DNA of 61,856 bases from Litorilinea aerophila (GCF_006569185.2 NZ_VIGC02000033.1:1-61856), one strand, 5' to 3'; positions 51,520-61,668 are shown, counted from the first letter of the stretch. Translations and numbers: made by a program. Notes: a model not told the origin generated them from the letters alone.

Positions 51520-51790
51520 GCCGGCGCCGCATCTGCGGATGCTCATTCCGCAGATGGGCAGAGATTGCGGCGGGGAGTCGGCCTCCTGCCCGGAAAAAGG
51601 ACGCGGATTCGCACAGATGAACGCAGATTCCGCAGTTTTCATTCCGTGCGCCTTCAGTGCGCCGAGGAGGATGAAAAATCTGCACGATCCGCAGGTCACG
51701 CAGGGATACGTGACCTGGGGTTCCGTTGGGTGCAGATGTCCGGCCAGGCGACCGGACCTGCCAATCCCCGTCAATCTGTGGATTCAATCC
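51520..51790. repeat. Intergenic dispersed-repeat remnants
   Basis: This stretch between the metal importer promoter and the exporter ATPase gene contains CATCTGCGGA/TCCGCAGATG (51530-51556, hairpin), ACGCGGATTCGCACAGATGA, ACGCAGATTCCGCAG, and a GTCACG/CGTGAC hairpin near 51695. It shares vocabulary with 9945-10055. I see no gene. Confidence 0.5.
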
Positions 51791-51805
51791 AGGGGGAACC
51801 TGCGT

Positions 51806-52621
51806 CTACGCGGGGCGGAGCTGGGGGATGGCGGGATCTGGCTGCCCGTCGGTGGAGGGGGCCTGGGGACCGGCTTCATGCAGAATGGCGCCGTCCGCGA
51901 TGGTGATGGTCCGGGTGACCCGGCGGGCCAGGTCTTCGTCGTGGGTCACCATGAGGATGGTCTTGCGCTCGGCCACCAGGCGGGTGAAGAGCTGGAAGAC
52001 GGAATCCGCGGTTTTGGAATCCAGATTGCCGGTGGGCTCGTCGGCCACCAGCAGGGGCGGATCGTTGGCCAGGGCCCGGGCGATGGCCACCCGCTGCTGT
52101 TGCCCACCCGAGACTTCGCTGGGCAGCTTGTGGGCGTGGTCGGCCATGTCCACCTGCTCCAGCAGATACATGGCCCGGTCGTAGCGTTCTGCCGGGCGAA
52201 ACATGTTGCAGAAGTCCATGGGGAGCATCACGTTTTCCACACAGGAGAGCATGGGCAGGAGCTGGAAGAACTGGAAGATGATGCCGATGTGGCGTCCCCG
52301 CCATTCCGCCATTTTGCCCTCGCTCAGATCATTGATATGGGTGCCGCCCACCCAGATGTCGCCCGAGGTAGGTCGGTCGATGCCGGTGATCATGTTGATC
52401 AGGGTGGACTTGCCGGAGCCAGACTTGCCCACCACAGCCACAAACTCGCCCTCGCCGATCTGGAGGTCGATGCCCCGCAGGGCCACGAATTCGCCGACGG
52501 GGGTCTGGTAGGCCTTCACCACCTGTTCCAGGCGAATGAGGGGGCTGCCCTGAGGAGGCTGACCATCGCTGGGCCGAAGGCGTGTTCCGGGTTTTTCCGG
52601 CTTCTGGAAACGGTTATTCAT
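51806..52621 (-). CDS. ABC exporter ATP-binding protein (LolD/MacB-type)
   Basis: This 271-residue ATPase has Walker [18 protein letters not shown]-like signature (here [15 protein letters not shown]), Walker [13 protein letters not shown], and the switch His in THDED. The DEPTGNLD form is characteristic of the LolD/MacB/FtsE group that works with FtsX-type permeases. Its start overlaps the permease stop by 8 bp. Together with the permease and the HlyD-like adaptor it forms a tripartite-type export or membrane-remodelling unit. The substrate is unknown. Confidence 0.94.
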   Translation of the reverse strand: MNNRFQKPEKPGTRLRPSDGQPPQGSPLIRLEQVVKAYQTPVGEFVALRGIDLQIGEGEFVAVVGKSGSGKSTLINMITGIDRPTSGDIWVGGTHINDLSEGKMAEWRGRHIGIIFQFFQLLPMLSCVENVMLPMDFCNMFRPAERYDRAMYLLEQVDMADHAHKLPSEVSGGQQQRVAIARALANDPPLLVADEPTGNLDSKTADSVFQLFTRLVAERKTILMVTHDEDLARRVTRTITIADGAILHEAGPQAPSTDGQPDPAIPQLRPA

Positions 52622-55025
52622 AGCTCAACACCTCGCGTACCGTCAACTGGGAGGCCCGCCGCGCCGGCAGGAAGCTGGCCACGCCGGCCAGCAGCAGGAC
52701 GATCACCAGCCAGAGGATGGCCCCGCCCGTGGAGAAGATGTAGGTGGGCGCCGCCCGCAGCAGGGCCATGCCCACCGTCATGGTCAGGATCCGGCTGGCC
52801 GGCAGGGCCAGCAGGCCGCCCACCATCCAGCTGATCAGGCCGATGATCACCCCTTCCGTGAGTACGATGCGCAGGATGGCGTTGTTGGAGGCGCCGATGG
52901 CCCGCATCACGCCGATTTCTCGGGTACGTTCCAGGACATTGATGCTCATGGTGCCCATCAGCCCCAGGCCGCCCACCACCCCCAACAGCACGGCCATGGC
53001 CAGCAGGAAGAGGATGATCACGTCGAACACGGTGCTGATGGTGGCCCGAAGCTGGCCGATGGTCTGCATCTGTTGCACCCGAAAGCCGCTGCGCCGATAC
53101 AGGTTTTCAATGCGCTCCCCCATGACCTTCTGGTTCTCAGGGCTGCGGTCGTCCAGACGGACCAGAGAGACCTGGGCCCGGTCAATGGCGTTGGTCACCT
53201 GGCCAAAGTAGTCGAAGTTCACGAAGGCGTTGGCGCCTGTCAGCACACCCCGGACGATGCCCACCACCACCCATGTTCGCTCTTTGCCGTCCACCTTCAG
53301 GGTGATGGTATCCCCCACCTGGATGTCCTCCTCCGTGCCCAGAACGTCGGTGTTGATCACCACCGCGTTGGCGTCGCCGGGCTGGAGCCAGCGGCCCGAA
53401 ACCAGGATAGGGTTGAGCATGGTGGAATCTGGCCTGGGCGCGTAGACGATGATGTTGTCGCTCTCGGTGCCGTCCGGCCGGACCCGGCGGGCGGTGCCGA
53501 AGCCCCAGGTCTCCACCTCTTCCACGCCGGGCAGTCCCATCACCTGCCCCTGGATGCGGGCCGTCCGGTAGGAGCGGTCGAAGATCACCTGGACGTCGTA
53601 GTCGAAGTAGGTCAGCGCGTCGTCCAGGGTCTGCTGCAGGGAGGCCCGGATGCTGAAGATGGAGATGAAAATGGTGCTGGCCAGGGAAAGGGTGATCAGC
53701 GTCAGCAGCAGGCGTGCCTTGCGCCGGAAGGTGTTGCGCAGGGAGATCTGCAAGGGGCGGCCGATGGGGATCACGTGGCGCAGGGCCACGATCACCCGGT
53801 CCACCAGGCTGTGGCCGAAATGCCCTTTGCCCAGCCCGTGTTCGCTGATGGCCTCCCGCACCGTCACTCGGACGCCCCGCAGGATGGGCACCACTGCAGC
53901 CAGGACCGGCGCGCTCAGGCTGATCACCACCTGGACCAATAGCACCTGGAGATCCAGGTGGAGACCACCCACGTCGAAGTTCAGGAGGCCGGCGAAGAGG
54001 GTGGCCAGGCCCAGGGAGCCCAGCATGCCCAGGGGGACCGCCACCAGCAGCGCCAACACGCCAAAGATCACGGCCATCACCAGGTACATGGCCGCAATCT
54101 GGCCGGCCCGGGCCCCGATGGCCTTCATGATGCCGATCTGGCGCACATGCTGGGTCAGGATGGCGGAGAGGGTATTGACGATCAGGAAGCCACTCAGAAG
54201 CAGGGAAAGCACCCCAATGGCCCCCAGGATCATGGAGAAGGCATCCAGGAAGTTCTGGGCCGGGTGTTCGCCTGGCGTGGGAATGAAGGTGAAGAGCACC
54301 GTGGCGCCGGCCCGTTCCATCCGCTTTTCGATCAGTTTGGCCACCTGGTTGACATGCTCCGAATTCAGCCGGTCGCCGGCGGCCACAAAGACCAGCTGGT
54401 TGTAATCCCGGGGCTCGCCCAGCCATTCCAGGGTGTCGAAGGTGATGTAGCCGTAGCCCGCGCCGTTGATGAAGGCGGGCAACTGGCTCAGATCGTGGAC
54501 CGTGCCGGCGATGCGCAGGGTGCGCTCCTTGCCGTTGGGCGCCTCAATCTGCAGGGTGTCGCCAATGTCCACGCCCCCAAGCCCCAACGACGGGGACAGG
54601 GATGCCCGCTCCAACAAGAGCGCCCGGTGGGGTGGGGGAAATTCCCCTCGCTCCGGCCGCAGCTTGTTGATCTCCATGGCCTGGTAGTCTGGGATGGCGG
54701 TGAGCTGCAGGCTGCGCCAGGCGCCGTCGGCATCCCGGAAGCGCACGTTGACCGCCCGGCGCCCCTCGGCCGCGGCCACCTCGGGCATGGCTGCCACGGC
54801 CTGGATCAGGTCGTCGTCGAAGGTGGTCAGGGTGAAGAGGGTGCCGCTGGCCGGGTTCACTGCCGCGTAGGCTGCGGGCAGGTTCTGATCCACCATGCGC
54901 TGGGAACCCATGACCATACCGATGGCCCCCACGCCCACAGCGATGGAGAGGAGGACCAGGACGGTGCGGGTCTTGTTGGACCACAGGTCCCGCAGGACCT
55001 TGCGCCAGCGGGGCGCGAGCCACAT
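52614..55025 (-). CDS. FtsX-like ABC permease (MacB/LolE-type, two FtsX domains)
   Basis: This 803-residue membrane protein has an N-terminal helix ([19 protein letters not shown]), a large outside domain, an FtsX three-helix domain at ~265-400, and then a second helix plus outside domain plus FtsX domain ending at [10 protein letters not shown]. This duplicated arrangement is typical of long FtsX permeases. It starts after GGGAGGAGTAGG. It partners with the ATPase downstream and the adaptor upstream, and may export peptides, lipids or drugs by mechanotransmission. Confidence 0.92.
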   Translation of the reverse strand: MWLAPRWRKVLRDLWSNKTRTVLVLLSIAVGVGAIGMVMGSQRMVDQNLPAAYAAVNPASGTLFTLTTFDDDLIQAVAAMPEVAAAEGRRAVNVRFRDADGAWRSLQLTAIPDYQAMEINKLRPERGEFPPPHRALLLERASLSPSLGLGGVDIGDTLQIEAPNGKERTLRIAGTVHDLSQLPAFINGAGYGYITFDTLEWLGEPRDYNQLVFVAAGDRLNSEHVNQVAKLIEKRMERAGATVLFTFIPTPGEHPAQNFLDAFSMILGAIGVLSLLLSGFLIVNTLSAILTQHVRQIGIMKAIGARAGQIAAMYLVMAVIFGVLALLVAVPLGMLGSLGLATLFAGLLNFDVGGLHLDLQVLLVQVVISLSAPVLAAVVPILRGVRVTVREAISEHGLGKGHFGHSLVDRVIVALRHVIPIGRPLQISLRNTFRRKARLLLTLITLSLASTIFISIFSIRASLQQTLDDALTYFDYDVQVIFDRSYRTARIQGQVMGLPGVEEVETWGFGTARRVRPDGTESDNIIVYAPRPDSTMLNPILVSGRWLQPGDANAVVINTDVLGTEEDIQVGDTITLKVDGKERTWVVVGIVRGVLTGANAFVNFDYFGQVTNAIDRAQVSLVRLDDRSPENQKVMGERIENLYRRSGFRVQQMQTIGQLRATISTVFDVIILFLLAMAVLLGVVGGLGLMGTMSINVLERTREIGVMRAIGASNNAILRIVLTEGVIIGLISWMVGGLLALPASRILTMTVGMALLRAAPTYIFSTGGAILWLVIVLLLAGVASFLPARRASQLTVREVLSYE

Positions 55026-55029
55026 GGGC

Positions 55030-56358
55030 CTACTCCTCCCTGTCGGGCTGAATGGTCACCGAGGCGGTCATGTTCCAGCGCAGGCGTTCATCCTGGATGT
55101 CTGGCTGGATGGTGGCTGTGTAGGTGATGTCGCCCTGTTTGCTTTCGCCCAGGGGGCGGATGCGCACCACCGTGCCGCTGATCTCCACCTCGGGCAGGGC
55201 GTCAAAGGTGAGGATGGCCCGGTCGCCCTCCTGAATGTGGACCACGTTGATCTCGGTCAGGTCGTCGGTTTCGATCTGCCAGGCCGACAGGTCGGCCAGT
55301 TGGACCACGGGCGTCCCGGCCACCACCTGCTCGCCCACCTGGAGGGTGAGCGCGGCGACGGTGCCCGGGAAGGGGGCCCGCAGTTCCGTTTCGGCCAGGG
55401 CGGCCTGGCTCTGCATCAGGTTGGCCTGGGCTTCCATCAGTTCAGCTTCGGCGGCGGCGATATCTTCGGGGCGGGCGCCGGCCTGGCGCAGGGCCAGTTC
55501 AGCCTCGGCCCGTTCCACCTCGGCCTGGGCGGCGGCGATCTGTCCGGCAGTGGCCGGCGTGCGGGCCTTGTCCAGGTTGGCCCGGGCCCGTTCCACTTCA
55601 GCCTGGGCGGCGGCAATTTCACTTTCCTTGGCCCCGGCGGCCAGCAGGTCATAGCGGGCTTTGGCCGCCTCGTAATTGTTGGTGGCCCGCTCCAGTTCGG
55701 CCGCCTGGGGCAGAGCGGCCACGTCGTTGCGCCATTTCACCTGGTCGTAGGCACTCTGGGCCTGTCGTAGAGTCGCCTCGGCATTCTGGAGGTCGGCCAG
55801 GGCGGCGATGAGCTGTTCCTCGTCCGCACCGTTGAGCAGGCGGCGCAGGTTGGCCTGGGCGGCAGCCAGGGCGGCTTCGGCGGCGGCCACATCTTCCGGC
55901 CGGGAGCCCTCCAGCAGGCTGTCCAGGTTGGCCCGGGCGATGTCCACGGCGGCCTGGGCGGCGGCCACTTCCTCCGGGCTGGGGCCTGCCTTCAGCTTCT
56001 CCAGCCGGGCCCTGCTGCTGCGGACCCGCGCCTCGGCCTGGGCGATGGCGATCACCTGGCGCTCATTTTGCAGCCGCGCCAGGACCGTGCCGGCCTCCAC
56101 CGTATCGCCTTCCTCTACCAGGATCTGGGCCACGATGCCCGTGGTGGCAAAACTGAGGGCGGCGTGCCGAATGGGCACCACCGTGCCATCTACGATCACC
56201 ACTTCCGGCGCGGTGACGGTGGGGAGGGGCGTGGCGGTGGGTTCGGCTGCTCCGGCCGGAAAGAGGGATGCATCCGGGTTCTGGTTCTGGAGATACCAGT
56301 AGCCGGCGCCCAGGACCACGGCCAGGCCGATGAGGGTAAAAACGATCCATTTCTTCAT
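55030..56358 (-). CDS. HlyD/MacA-type periplasmic adaptor-like protein
   Basis: This 442-residue protein has one N-terminal membrane helix ([20 protein letters not shown]) and an outside chain. It has a split lipoyl-like domain ([25 protein letters not shown] near 75-100, matched by [24 protein letters not shown] near 325) enclosing a long Ala/Glu/Gln coiled coil (~110-315) with repeated [10 protein letters not shown] units. The C-terminal beta-barrel part follows. It would link the FtsX permease to a partner outside. ATG 56358 is preferred over an upstream TTG. Confidence 0.92.
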   Translation of the reverse strand: MKKWIVFTLIGLAVVLGAGYWYLQNQNPDASLFPAGAAEPTATPLPTVTAPEVVIVDGTVVPIRHAALSFATTGIVAQILVEEGDTVEAGTVLARLQNERQVIAIAQAEARVRSSRARLEKLKAGPSPEEVAAAQAAVDIARANLDSLLEGSRPEDVAAAEAALAAAQANLRRLLNGADEEQLIAALADLQNAEATLRQAQSAYDQVKWRNDVAALPQAAELERATNNYEAAKARYDLLAAGAKESEIAAAQAEVERARANLDKARTPATAGQIAAAQAEVERAEAELALRQAGARPEDIAAAEAELMEAQANLMQSQAALAETELRAPFPGTVAALTLQVGEQVVAGTPVVQLADLSAWQIETDDLTEINVVHIQEGDRAILTFDALPEVEISGTVVRIRPLGESKQGDITYTATIQPDIQDERLRWNMTASVTIQPDREE

Positions 56359-56530
56359 AAACAAGTCCGCATGAGTGGCGCAAAATCAGTGGCGCAAATT
56401 CATCATCCGAGAAGTCAAACCACCTACCATTACGGGCGGATTTGCTTCCGGGTTTCAGCAGGGGACGCTTCAGGCGTCCATCTGGGAATCTTTGGCTGAA
56501 AATATGGCGGTAGAATATGGCGATAATTCG

Positions 56531-57199
56531 TCAATAAAAGGTGGCGATCTCATCCAGCGACTTTTTGCCGATATCGGGCACCCGGGCATCCGACGCCGGG
56601 TAGCCCACCACCAGGAGCAAGAAGGGGCGTTCGTTGGTTGGGCGCTGCAGGATGCGGTTCAGGAAGTGCATGGGGCTCGGCGTATGGGTCAGGGTAGCCA
56701 GGCCTGCATGGTGGAGGGCGGTGATGAGGATACCGGTGGCGATGCCCACTGATTCGGTCACATAGTAGTGCTTGATTTTCTGGGTCTGGGCGACCAGCTC
56801 GTAGCTGCGGGCAAAGATGGCGATCAGGTAGGGGGCAATCTCCAGGTAGGGCTTTTCGGGCGTGGTGCCGAAGGGTTGGAGGGCGTCCAGCCATTCCTGG
56901 GGCGCGCGGCGGGTGTAGAATTCCCGTTCCTCCGCTTCTGCGGCCAGGCGAATTTCATGTTTCACAGCCGGGTCGCTAACCACGGCGAAATGCCAGGGCT
57001 GCATGTTGGCGCCGCTGGGGGCTGTACCAGCTGCCCGCAGGCAGTCCTCGATGATGCTCCGGGGCACCGGCCGATCGGAGAAATGGCGGACGCTGCGGCG
57101 TCGGCGCATCTCGGCATAAAATTCTGCCGCCCGCCGGGCCATCTCCTCCACTGGATATTCGCGATAGTCGCGCAAAGGGATCAGTTGCGGCGCACTCAT
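56531..57199 (-). CDS. Nitroreductase-family flavoprotein, iodotyrosine deiodinase (IYD)-like
   Basis: This 222-residue FMN protein starts at the ATG at 57199 behind [21 protein letters not shown] near residues 33-46 binds FMN phosphate, and [14 protein letters not shown] is the flavin loop. The active-site lid carries Glu91, Tyr95 and Lys116 with the same spacing (4 and 21 residues) as the substrate-binding Glu-Tyr-Lys of iodotyrosine deiodinases, and [10 protein letters not shown] follows as in those enzymes. It could reductively remove halogen from halotyrosines. Other nitroreductase activities are possible. Confidence 0.88.
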   Translation of the reverse strand: MSAPQLIPLRDYREYPVEEMARRAAEFYAEMRRRRSVRHFSDRPVPRSIIEDCLRAAGTAPSGANMQPWHFAVVSDPAVKHEIRLAAEAEEREFYTRRAPQEWLDALQPFGTTPEKPYLEIAPYLIAIFARSYELVAQTQKIKHYYVTESVGIATGILITALHHAGLATLTHTPSPMHFLNRILQRPTNERPFLLLVVGYPASDARVPDIGKKSLDEIATFY

Positions 57200-57265
57200 G
57201 AAGACCTCCGTGGCAGGGCAGAAACGATAGGCTGCGGAGCCGGCTTCGCCGGCTGATTCTTGTCC

Positions 57266-57274
57266 AGTATACCA
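57266..57274 (-). promoter_or_regulatory. Extended -10 promoter of the IYD-like gene
   Basis: On the minus strand, TGGTATACT (57266-57274) is an extended -10 box about 65 bp before the ATG at 57199. There is no clear -35. Confidence 0.5.
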
Positions 57275-57420
57275 GACGGTGGACGATGGCGCAGAAAGCG
57301 GATATCAATAAAGTAGAACGAAACGGTAACTTATGGTAAAAATAGGGTGAATTTGATCTATCTGCGTACGCCATTCCTCACTTGACATTTTTGTCATCCA
57401 TGTTCAATCCGTGCAAAACA

Positions 57421-57429
57421 TGTTATACT
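57421..57429 (+). promoter_or_regulatory. Extended -10 promoter of the STAND/BTAD regulator
   Basis: TG at 57421-57422, one base, then TATACT at 57424-57429, overlapping the palindrome AACATGTT (57417-57424). A second small palindrome, TGACA-tttt-TGTCA, lies at 57383-57396, near the -35 zone. The leader would be about 220 nt. Confidence 0.55.
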
Positions 57430-57655
57430 GAACGAAATGTTGGGAAACGGGCGTGGATTTCTTCTTTTCGTCGATGAGCGACCCTGAAACGAACGTGGAT
57501 TTCGAGCAGGATGACTACCGTCGAACCTGGCCGGCCGTGTGCAGCCAGGCCCGGGCCCAGACTGGCGCCGCCAGCGATGCGACGAACATGACGGATTATG
57601 GGCCGGGGTCTGTTGGTGATCTGTCTATTCCTTCGCACCTGGAGTGTCTGTTTTC

Positions 57656-60600
57656 ATGGAACAGCTGATCACACTCACCAAAATCGTTCCACCTCGCCCT
57701 CGGCCTGAAGTGGTGCCCCGTCAGCGTCTGCTGGAAATCTTCCAGGAGCTGTTGGACTATAAGCTCGTCCTGGTCATCGCTCCTGCCGGCTACGGCAAGA
57801 CGGCCTCCCTGATCGACTTGATCCAGCACATCGACATGCCCGCGTGCTGGTATGCCCTTTCTGAAGTTGATCAAGATCCCTACCGCTTCCTGGCCCACTT
57901 TATCGCCAGTATTCAGCATCGGTTCCCCAGCTTTGGCGCCCGGTCCAACGCTGCGTTGCAGATGGTGAGCACAGGACGCAGCAACCTGGAACAGCTCCTC
58001 ACCACCATGGTGAATGAGCTCTACGAGCAGGTGGACGAGCACTTTGTCTTCGTCATTGACGACTATCACCTCCTGAACGACCATCCGGATATCAGCGCAT
58101 TCATCAGCGATTTTGTCCAATACAGCCCGGAAACCTGCCACCTGATCCTGGCTTCCCGCAAGTTACTCACCATTCCCAACCTGGCCCTGCTGGTGGCCCG
58201 GGGGTACGTGGGCGGGCTCGACTTTGAGGATCTGGCCTTCCAGCCGGACGAACTGCAGTTTCTGGCGATGCGCAACTATGGCCTCACCCTGACCCCAGAA
58301 GAGGCCCAGGAGGTCTGCCAGCTGAGCGAAGGGTGGATCACCGGATTGCTCCTCTCGGCCCAGATCAAGGGGTGGCGGATGGCCAATCGCCTGCGCATGA
58401 TCCGGGCTGCAGGGGTGGACCTCTACACTTACCTGATTCACGAGGTGCTGGGGCAGGAATCGCCGGATCTGCGGGATTTCCTGCTGCGCACGTCCGTCAT
58501 GGACGAATTTGATGCAGAGCTCTGCGAGGCGATCTTCGAGCCCGAGTGGTGTCCGCCTGGGAAGTGCTGGCAGGATATGGTAGACATGGTGGTCCAGCAC
58601 AACCTGTTCGTGGTCCGGGTGGGCGAAACGGGGGATGCCCTGCGCTATCACCCCCTGTTCCGGGAGTTCCTCCAGCAGATGCTGATCCAGGAGCGGCCGG
58701 AAGAGGAGCGGCTCATTGCCCGACGCCTGGCGGACATCTACGTGGCGCGCGGGCGATGGGAGGAGGCCTACCACCTCTACCAGCGGCTGGATCTGCCGGA
58801 GCCCATTGCCGCGCTCATTGAACAGGTGGGGTTGCGCCTCCTCCAGAGCGGCCGCCTCAAGACTGTGTTGCGCTGGCTGGCCGAGCTGCCCCTGGGGATG
58901 CTGGAAGCCCGCCCGCGGCTTCTGGCGTTGCAGGGATACGCGCTGACCCTGGGGGGGGAAGTGGAGCGGGGCCTGGCTTGCCTGAATCAGGCCATCGAGG
59001 CCCTGACTGGCTCGGAGCCCCTGGTCCTGGCCCAGGCGCTGGCCCATCGGTCGGTGGCCCACCGGTTTCTGGGAAACTATTCCAACTCCATCCAGGACGC
59101 CCAGCGTGCACTGGATCTTCTAGCTGCCGGGACGGAATCGGCCCAGTCCATTCACGCTCTGGCAGTGCGTTCCCTGGGCCTGGGATACTATGCTGTGGGC
59201 GATCTACAGGCCAGCATTCGATGTTTGCATAGCTCTTTAGATTTGTACAAAGCTCTTAACGACCAGCAAAACATGGCCATGGTCTCCATGGATCTGGCCA
59301 ATTCGTATTTCCTCTCTGGCCAGCACCATCGGGCCCTGCCACTCTTTGAGGAGGCCCTTCAGGCCTGGTCCAGCCTCAACAACCTGGTGGGGCAGGCCAA
59401 CGTCCTCAACAACCTGGGCGTTCACTACTACGAACATGGCGATTACCTGAAGGCCCTGGACATGTTGCAGCAGTCCCTGGCCTGCGCCGAACAGAGCGGC
59501 TATACCCGGATGGAGGCCTTTGCCCTGGCCAGCATGGGCGACGTTTTCAGCGACATGCAGGTCCCGGCCGCTGCCGAACGGCTCTACCAGCGGGCCTATG
59601 AACTGGCCCAGCAGCTGGACGAACGCTTTTTGGTGCTTTATCTGGAGCTGGCCCGGGCAGCCCTGGCCTGCACCGGCCGGGATTGGGGCCGGGCCTACAC
59701 CTACCTGGATGCCGCAGGCAAGCTGGTCCTGGATAAGAGCTCCCAGTATGAATGGGGGCTATATCGGCTGGCCATGGGGCGCTTTTATCTGGCCCAGGAT
59801 AACCCCGAGCCGGCTCGGGAACCCCTGGAGGATGCCATCCACTGTTTTGAGGCAGGTGGACAACTGGCGGACGCGGCCAAGGCCCGGTTGTTCCTGGCGG
59901 CAGCCCTCGCCGGGCTGGGTGACAAAGATGGCGCACAGGAATCTCTTCAGCAGGCCCTGGACCAGATCGCCCTGCTCCAAACCCAGGCACCGGTTTTGCC
60001 GGTGGCTTCTCTCCTCAAGCCGGCCCTCCTGAAGATGAGTCGTCAGCGCGAAACGGCAGGCTCGTTATCCCGCCTGTTGGCCAGGGTGGAGGAATTTGAA
60101 CAATCCTTGCCCGCCCTGCGCCGGCGGCTTCGCTCCAGCCCCTTGCAGGAGATGATGACGAGCGAGCTGGAGCCCCCCACACTGGTCATCCGGGCCCTGG
60201 GCCGGGCAGAGGTGTGGGTCAACGGGCGACTGGTCTCCAACAGTGATTGGAAGACGTTGGTCTCCCGGGATCTTTTCTTTTGCCTGCTTGCCCACGAGGA
60301 AGGCTTGACGAAGGAAGAGATCAGCGAGATCCTCTGGCCGGAAGCCTCCTTGAGTCAGGTTCGCACCCGCTTCAAGAACACCATTTACAGGCTGCGCAGC
60401 GCCATCGGTCAGGACGTCATCCTCTTCCAGGACGACATTTACTACTTTGACCGCACCGTCGATTACGAATATGACGTGGAGATCTTTCTCCAGTGCATCC
60501 AAGATGCCAGGCAGACGGCTGATGCAGAGGCCCGGATCCAGGCCTACGAACGGGCTGTGGAGCATTATCGCGGTGACTACCTGCCGGAGGTAGACGGCAG

Positions 60601-60901
60601 CTGGGTCTGGGCGGAGCGGGAACATTTACGGCGGATCTATGTCGAAGTCAGCCTGGAGCTTGCCCAGCTGTTGTTTCAACAGGGGCAGATCAACGCCGCC
60701 CTGGAGCGGTGCCAGCAGATCCTGGCCGATGATCCCTGTCTGGAAGATGCCCACCGCCTGGCCATGCGCATCTATGCGGCCACCGGCAACCGCGCGGCCG
60801 TTGCCCGCCAATTTGAACTCTGCCAGAAGGCGCTGCACGAAGAGATTGCTGCGCCCCCTTCCCCGCAGACCGAAGAACTTTACGCGTCTCTAATGCGCTA
60901 A
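57656..60901 (+). CDS. STAND NTPase regulator with TPR repeats and C-terminal SARP-like (wHTH+BTAD) output
   Basis: This 1081-residue MalT-like regulator begins with an NTPase domain: P-loop APAGYGKT at 42-49 and Walker B VFVIDDYH near 132. A helical arm follows (~200-400). Residues ~400-830 are a superhelix of tetratricopeptide-type repeats (for example NVLNNLGVHYYEHGDYLKAL) that should bind a ligand or peptide. The C-terminus is a winged helix (~842-930, LVIRALGRAEVWVNGRLV, LFFCLLAHEEGLTKEEISEILWPE) followed by a bacterial transcriptional activation domain (~935-1081), as in SARP activators. The start is ATG 57656; GTG 57644 is possible. The gene is directly upstream of the mini-peptide array and is its most likely regulator or receptor. 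Confidence 0.93.
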   Translation: MEQLITLTKIVPPRPRPEVVPRQRLLEIFQELLDYKLVLVIAPAGYGKTASLIDLIQHIDMPACWYALSEVDQDPYRFLAHFIASIQHRFPSFGARSNAALQMVSTGRSNLEQLLTTMVNELYEQVDEHFVFVIDDYHLLNDHPDISAFISDFVQYSPETCHLILASRKLLTIPNLALLVARGYVGGLDFEDLAFQPDELQFLAMRNYGLTLTPEEAQEVCQLSEGWITGLLLSAQIKGWRMANRLRMIRAAGVDLYTYLIHEVLGQESPDLRDFLLRTSVMDEFDAELCEAIFEPEWCPPGKCWQDMVDMVVQHNLFVVRVGETGDALRYHPLFREFLQQMLIQERPEEERLIARRLADIYVARGRWEEAYHLYQRLDLPEPIAALIEQVGLRLLQSGRLKTVLRWLAELPLGMLEARPRLLALQGYALTLGGEVERGLACLNQAIEALTGSEPLVLAQALAHRSVAHRFLGNYSNSIQDAQRALDLLAAGTESAQSIHALAVRSLGLGYYAVGDLQASIRCLHSSLDLYKALNDQQNMAMVSMDLANSYFLSGQHHRALPLFEEALQAWSSLNNLVGQANVLNNLGVHYYEHGDYLKALDMLQQSLACAEQSGYTRMEAFALASMGDVFSDMQVPAAAERLYQRAYELAQQLDERFLVLYLELARAALACTGRDWGRAYTYLDAAGKLVLDKSSQYEWGLYRLAMGRFYLAQDNPEPAREPLEDAIHCFEAGGQLADAAKARLFLAAALAGLGDKDGAQESLQQALDQIALLQTQAPVLPVASLLKPALLKMSRQRETAGSLSRLLARVEEFEQSLPALRRRLRSSPLQEMMTSELEPPTLVIRALGRAEVWVNGRLVSNSDWKTLVSRDLFFCLLAHEEGLTKEEISEILWPEASLSQVRTRFKNTIYRLRSAIGQDVILFQDDIYYFDRTVDYEYDVEIFLQCIQDARQTADAEARIQAYERAVEHYRGDYLPEVDGSWVWAEREHLRRIYVEVSLELAQLLFQQGQINAALERCQQILADDPCLEDAHRLAMRIYAATGNRAAVARQFELCQKALHEEIAAPPSPQTEELYASLMR

Positions 60902-61351
60902 GGTGCACTGAAAGCGTTGATGTGCTAAAACCGTTGCACTGATCCCCCGCTTGCCCCCACCGGTGAACATCATCTCCAGGCTCCCCTGACCCTGGTTTTT
61001 GGGTTTCATCATCGACCACAACGACAAAGACGGACAACCCTATAGCCGGCGTCCTCTCCTGGGAGGTCGACGGCTATTCCATATTTAGCATTTCTCCAGT
61101 AAAGCTTCTCCTGGTGCAGGTAAGGCACAGCGGCCGTCCATCTTTCGTGGGGGGCGATGCTGGGTCGTTCTCTCCTGTTTTTGTTGTAATTCGGTACTTC
61201 TTCCAGCCATTTTGAGCACTTTTTTGAAAATGAGCCTCTTTTGATGCCACCTTTGTAGCCCCCCATCTGCGACCATAAGGACAATTCAATATTCAACAGA
61301 CACAAATTCGACAGTGAACCCACAGTGAACGCAACGAAGGAGAGAGAGACC
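60902..61351 (+). promoter_or_regulatory. Region upstream of the mini-peptide array, with a direct repeat
   Basis: About 450 bp separate the regulator stop from the first mini-peptide. ACAGTGAAC occurs twice, at 61311-61319 and 61322-61330, with an exact 11-bp period; SARP-type activators bind direct repeats with one-turn spacing. No consensus -10/-35 pair stands out, and the repeats lie only ~20-40 bp before the ATG at 61352. The rest contains a minus-strand fragment noted separately. Confidence 0.35.
61009..61268 (-). pseudogene. Possible remnant of a formylglycine-generating-enzyme-like (sulfatase-modifying) domain
   Basis: An open minus-strand frame without a credible start encodes ~85 residues. 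It ends with YWRNAKYGIAVDLPGEDAGYRVVRL, and AGYRVVR resembles the GFRVVR end of FGE/SUMF1 domains. Upstream the frame runs into the mini-peptide array, so the rest of such a gene is absent. I treat it as a decayed 3' fragment; the resemblance is short and may be chance. Confidence 0.25.
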
Positions 61352-61459
61352 ATGAAGCGCCTGAGCCTGAATCCCCGGTACGCCCGCCTGCTGGTGACGT
61401 TGGGTGCGTTGGCCCTGTACGTGTTGAGCGCCGGTGCACCGCTGGCCTCGGGTGGCTGA
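61352..61459 (+). CDS. 35-residue signal-peptide-like mini-peptide, copy 1
   Basis: This very short gene has a strong binding site (AAGGAGAGAG) ahead of its ATG. The peptide starts MKRLSLNPRY with basic residues at 2, 3, 9 and 12, and has a hydrophobic core of about 13 residues (LLVTLGALALYVL). It ends with SAGAPLASGG, in which SAGA or similar small residues could be cut by a signal peptidase. This would leave a tail of only about 5-10 residues. I do not recognise a family. Repetition of the same frame and stop in the next unit, with a single residue change (Tyr10 here, Cys10 later), shows that it is coding. Confidence 0.8.
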   Translation: MKRLSLNPRYARLLVTLGALALYVLSAGAPLASGG

Positions 61460-61560
61460 GCCGCCGGTTGGCATAGCCGATAAGCAGTGTTAGCAGTAAC
61501 GAGTCTGAGCAGGGAACAGAGAGAAAGCTGGACAGAGAAAGAGCTGGAAGGAGAGAGACC

Positions 61561-61668
61561 ATGAAGCGCCTGAGCCTGAATCCCCGATGCGCCCGCCTGC
61601 TGGTGACGTTGGGTGCGTTGGCCCTGTACGTGTTGAGCGCCGGTGCACCGCTGGCCTCGGGTGGCTGA
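61561..61668 (+). CDS. 35-residue signal-peptide-like mini-peptide, copy 2
   Basis: This is the same 35-residue product as copy 1, except Cys at position 10 instead of Tyr (codons CGA TGC versus CGG TAC). It lies behind GGAAGGAGAGAG at the usual distance. The C-terminal ASGG is retained exactly. Near-perfect nucleotide identity across the frame, against a diverged spacer, suggests either very recent duplication or selection to keep the product constant. Confidence 0.82.
   Translation: MKRLSLNPRCARLLVTLGALALYVLSAGAPLASGG

Larger units (their letters stand above)
57200..57655. other. Divergent intergenic region (456 bp)
   Basis: It separates the IYD-like gene (minus) from the large regulator (plus). 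It contains both promoters listed nearby, an AGCCGGC/GCCGGCT hairpin (57238-57254), TGACA/TGTCA (57383-57396) and AACATGTT (57417-57424) palindromes. A possible 16-codon leader frame starts at 57438. No other gene is supported. Confidence 0.5.

Noticed and set aside
51806-56358. Dedicated exporter for the mini-peptides
   Set aside because: The HlyD/FtsX/LolD genes are on the other strand and over 5 kb from the peptides, and no double-Gly leader or peptidase domain is present.
57438-57488. A 16-codon leader peptide before the STAND regulator
   Set aside because: An ATG frame exists 9 bases after the -10 box, but it has no binding site and no regulatory codon pattern.
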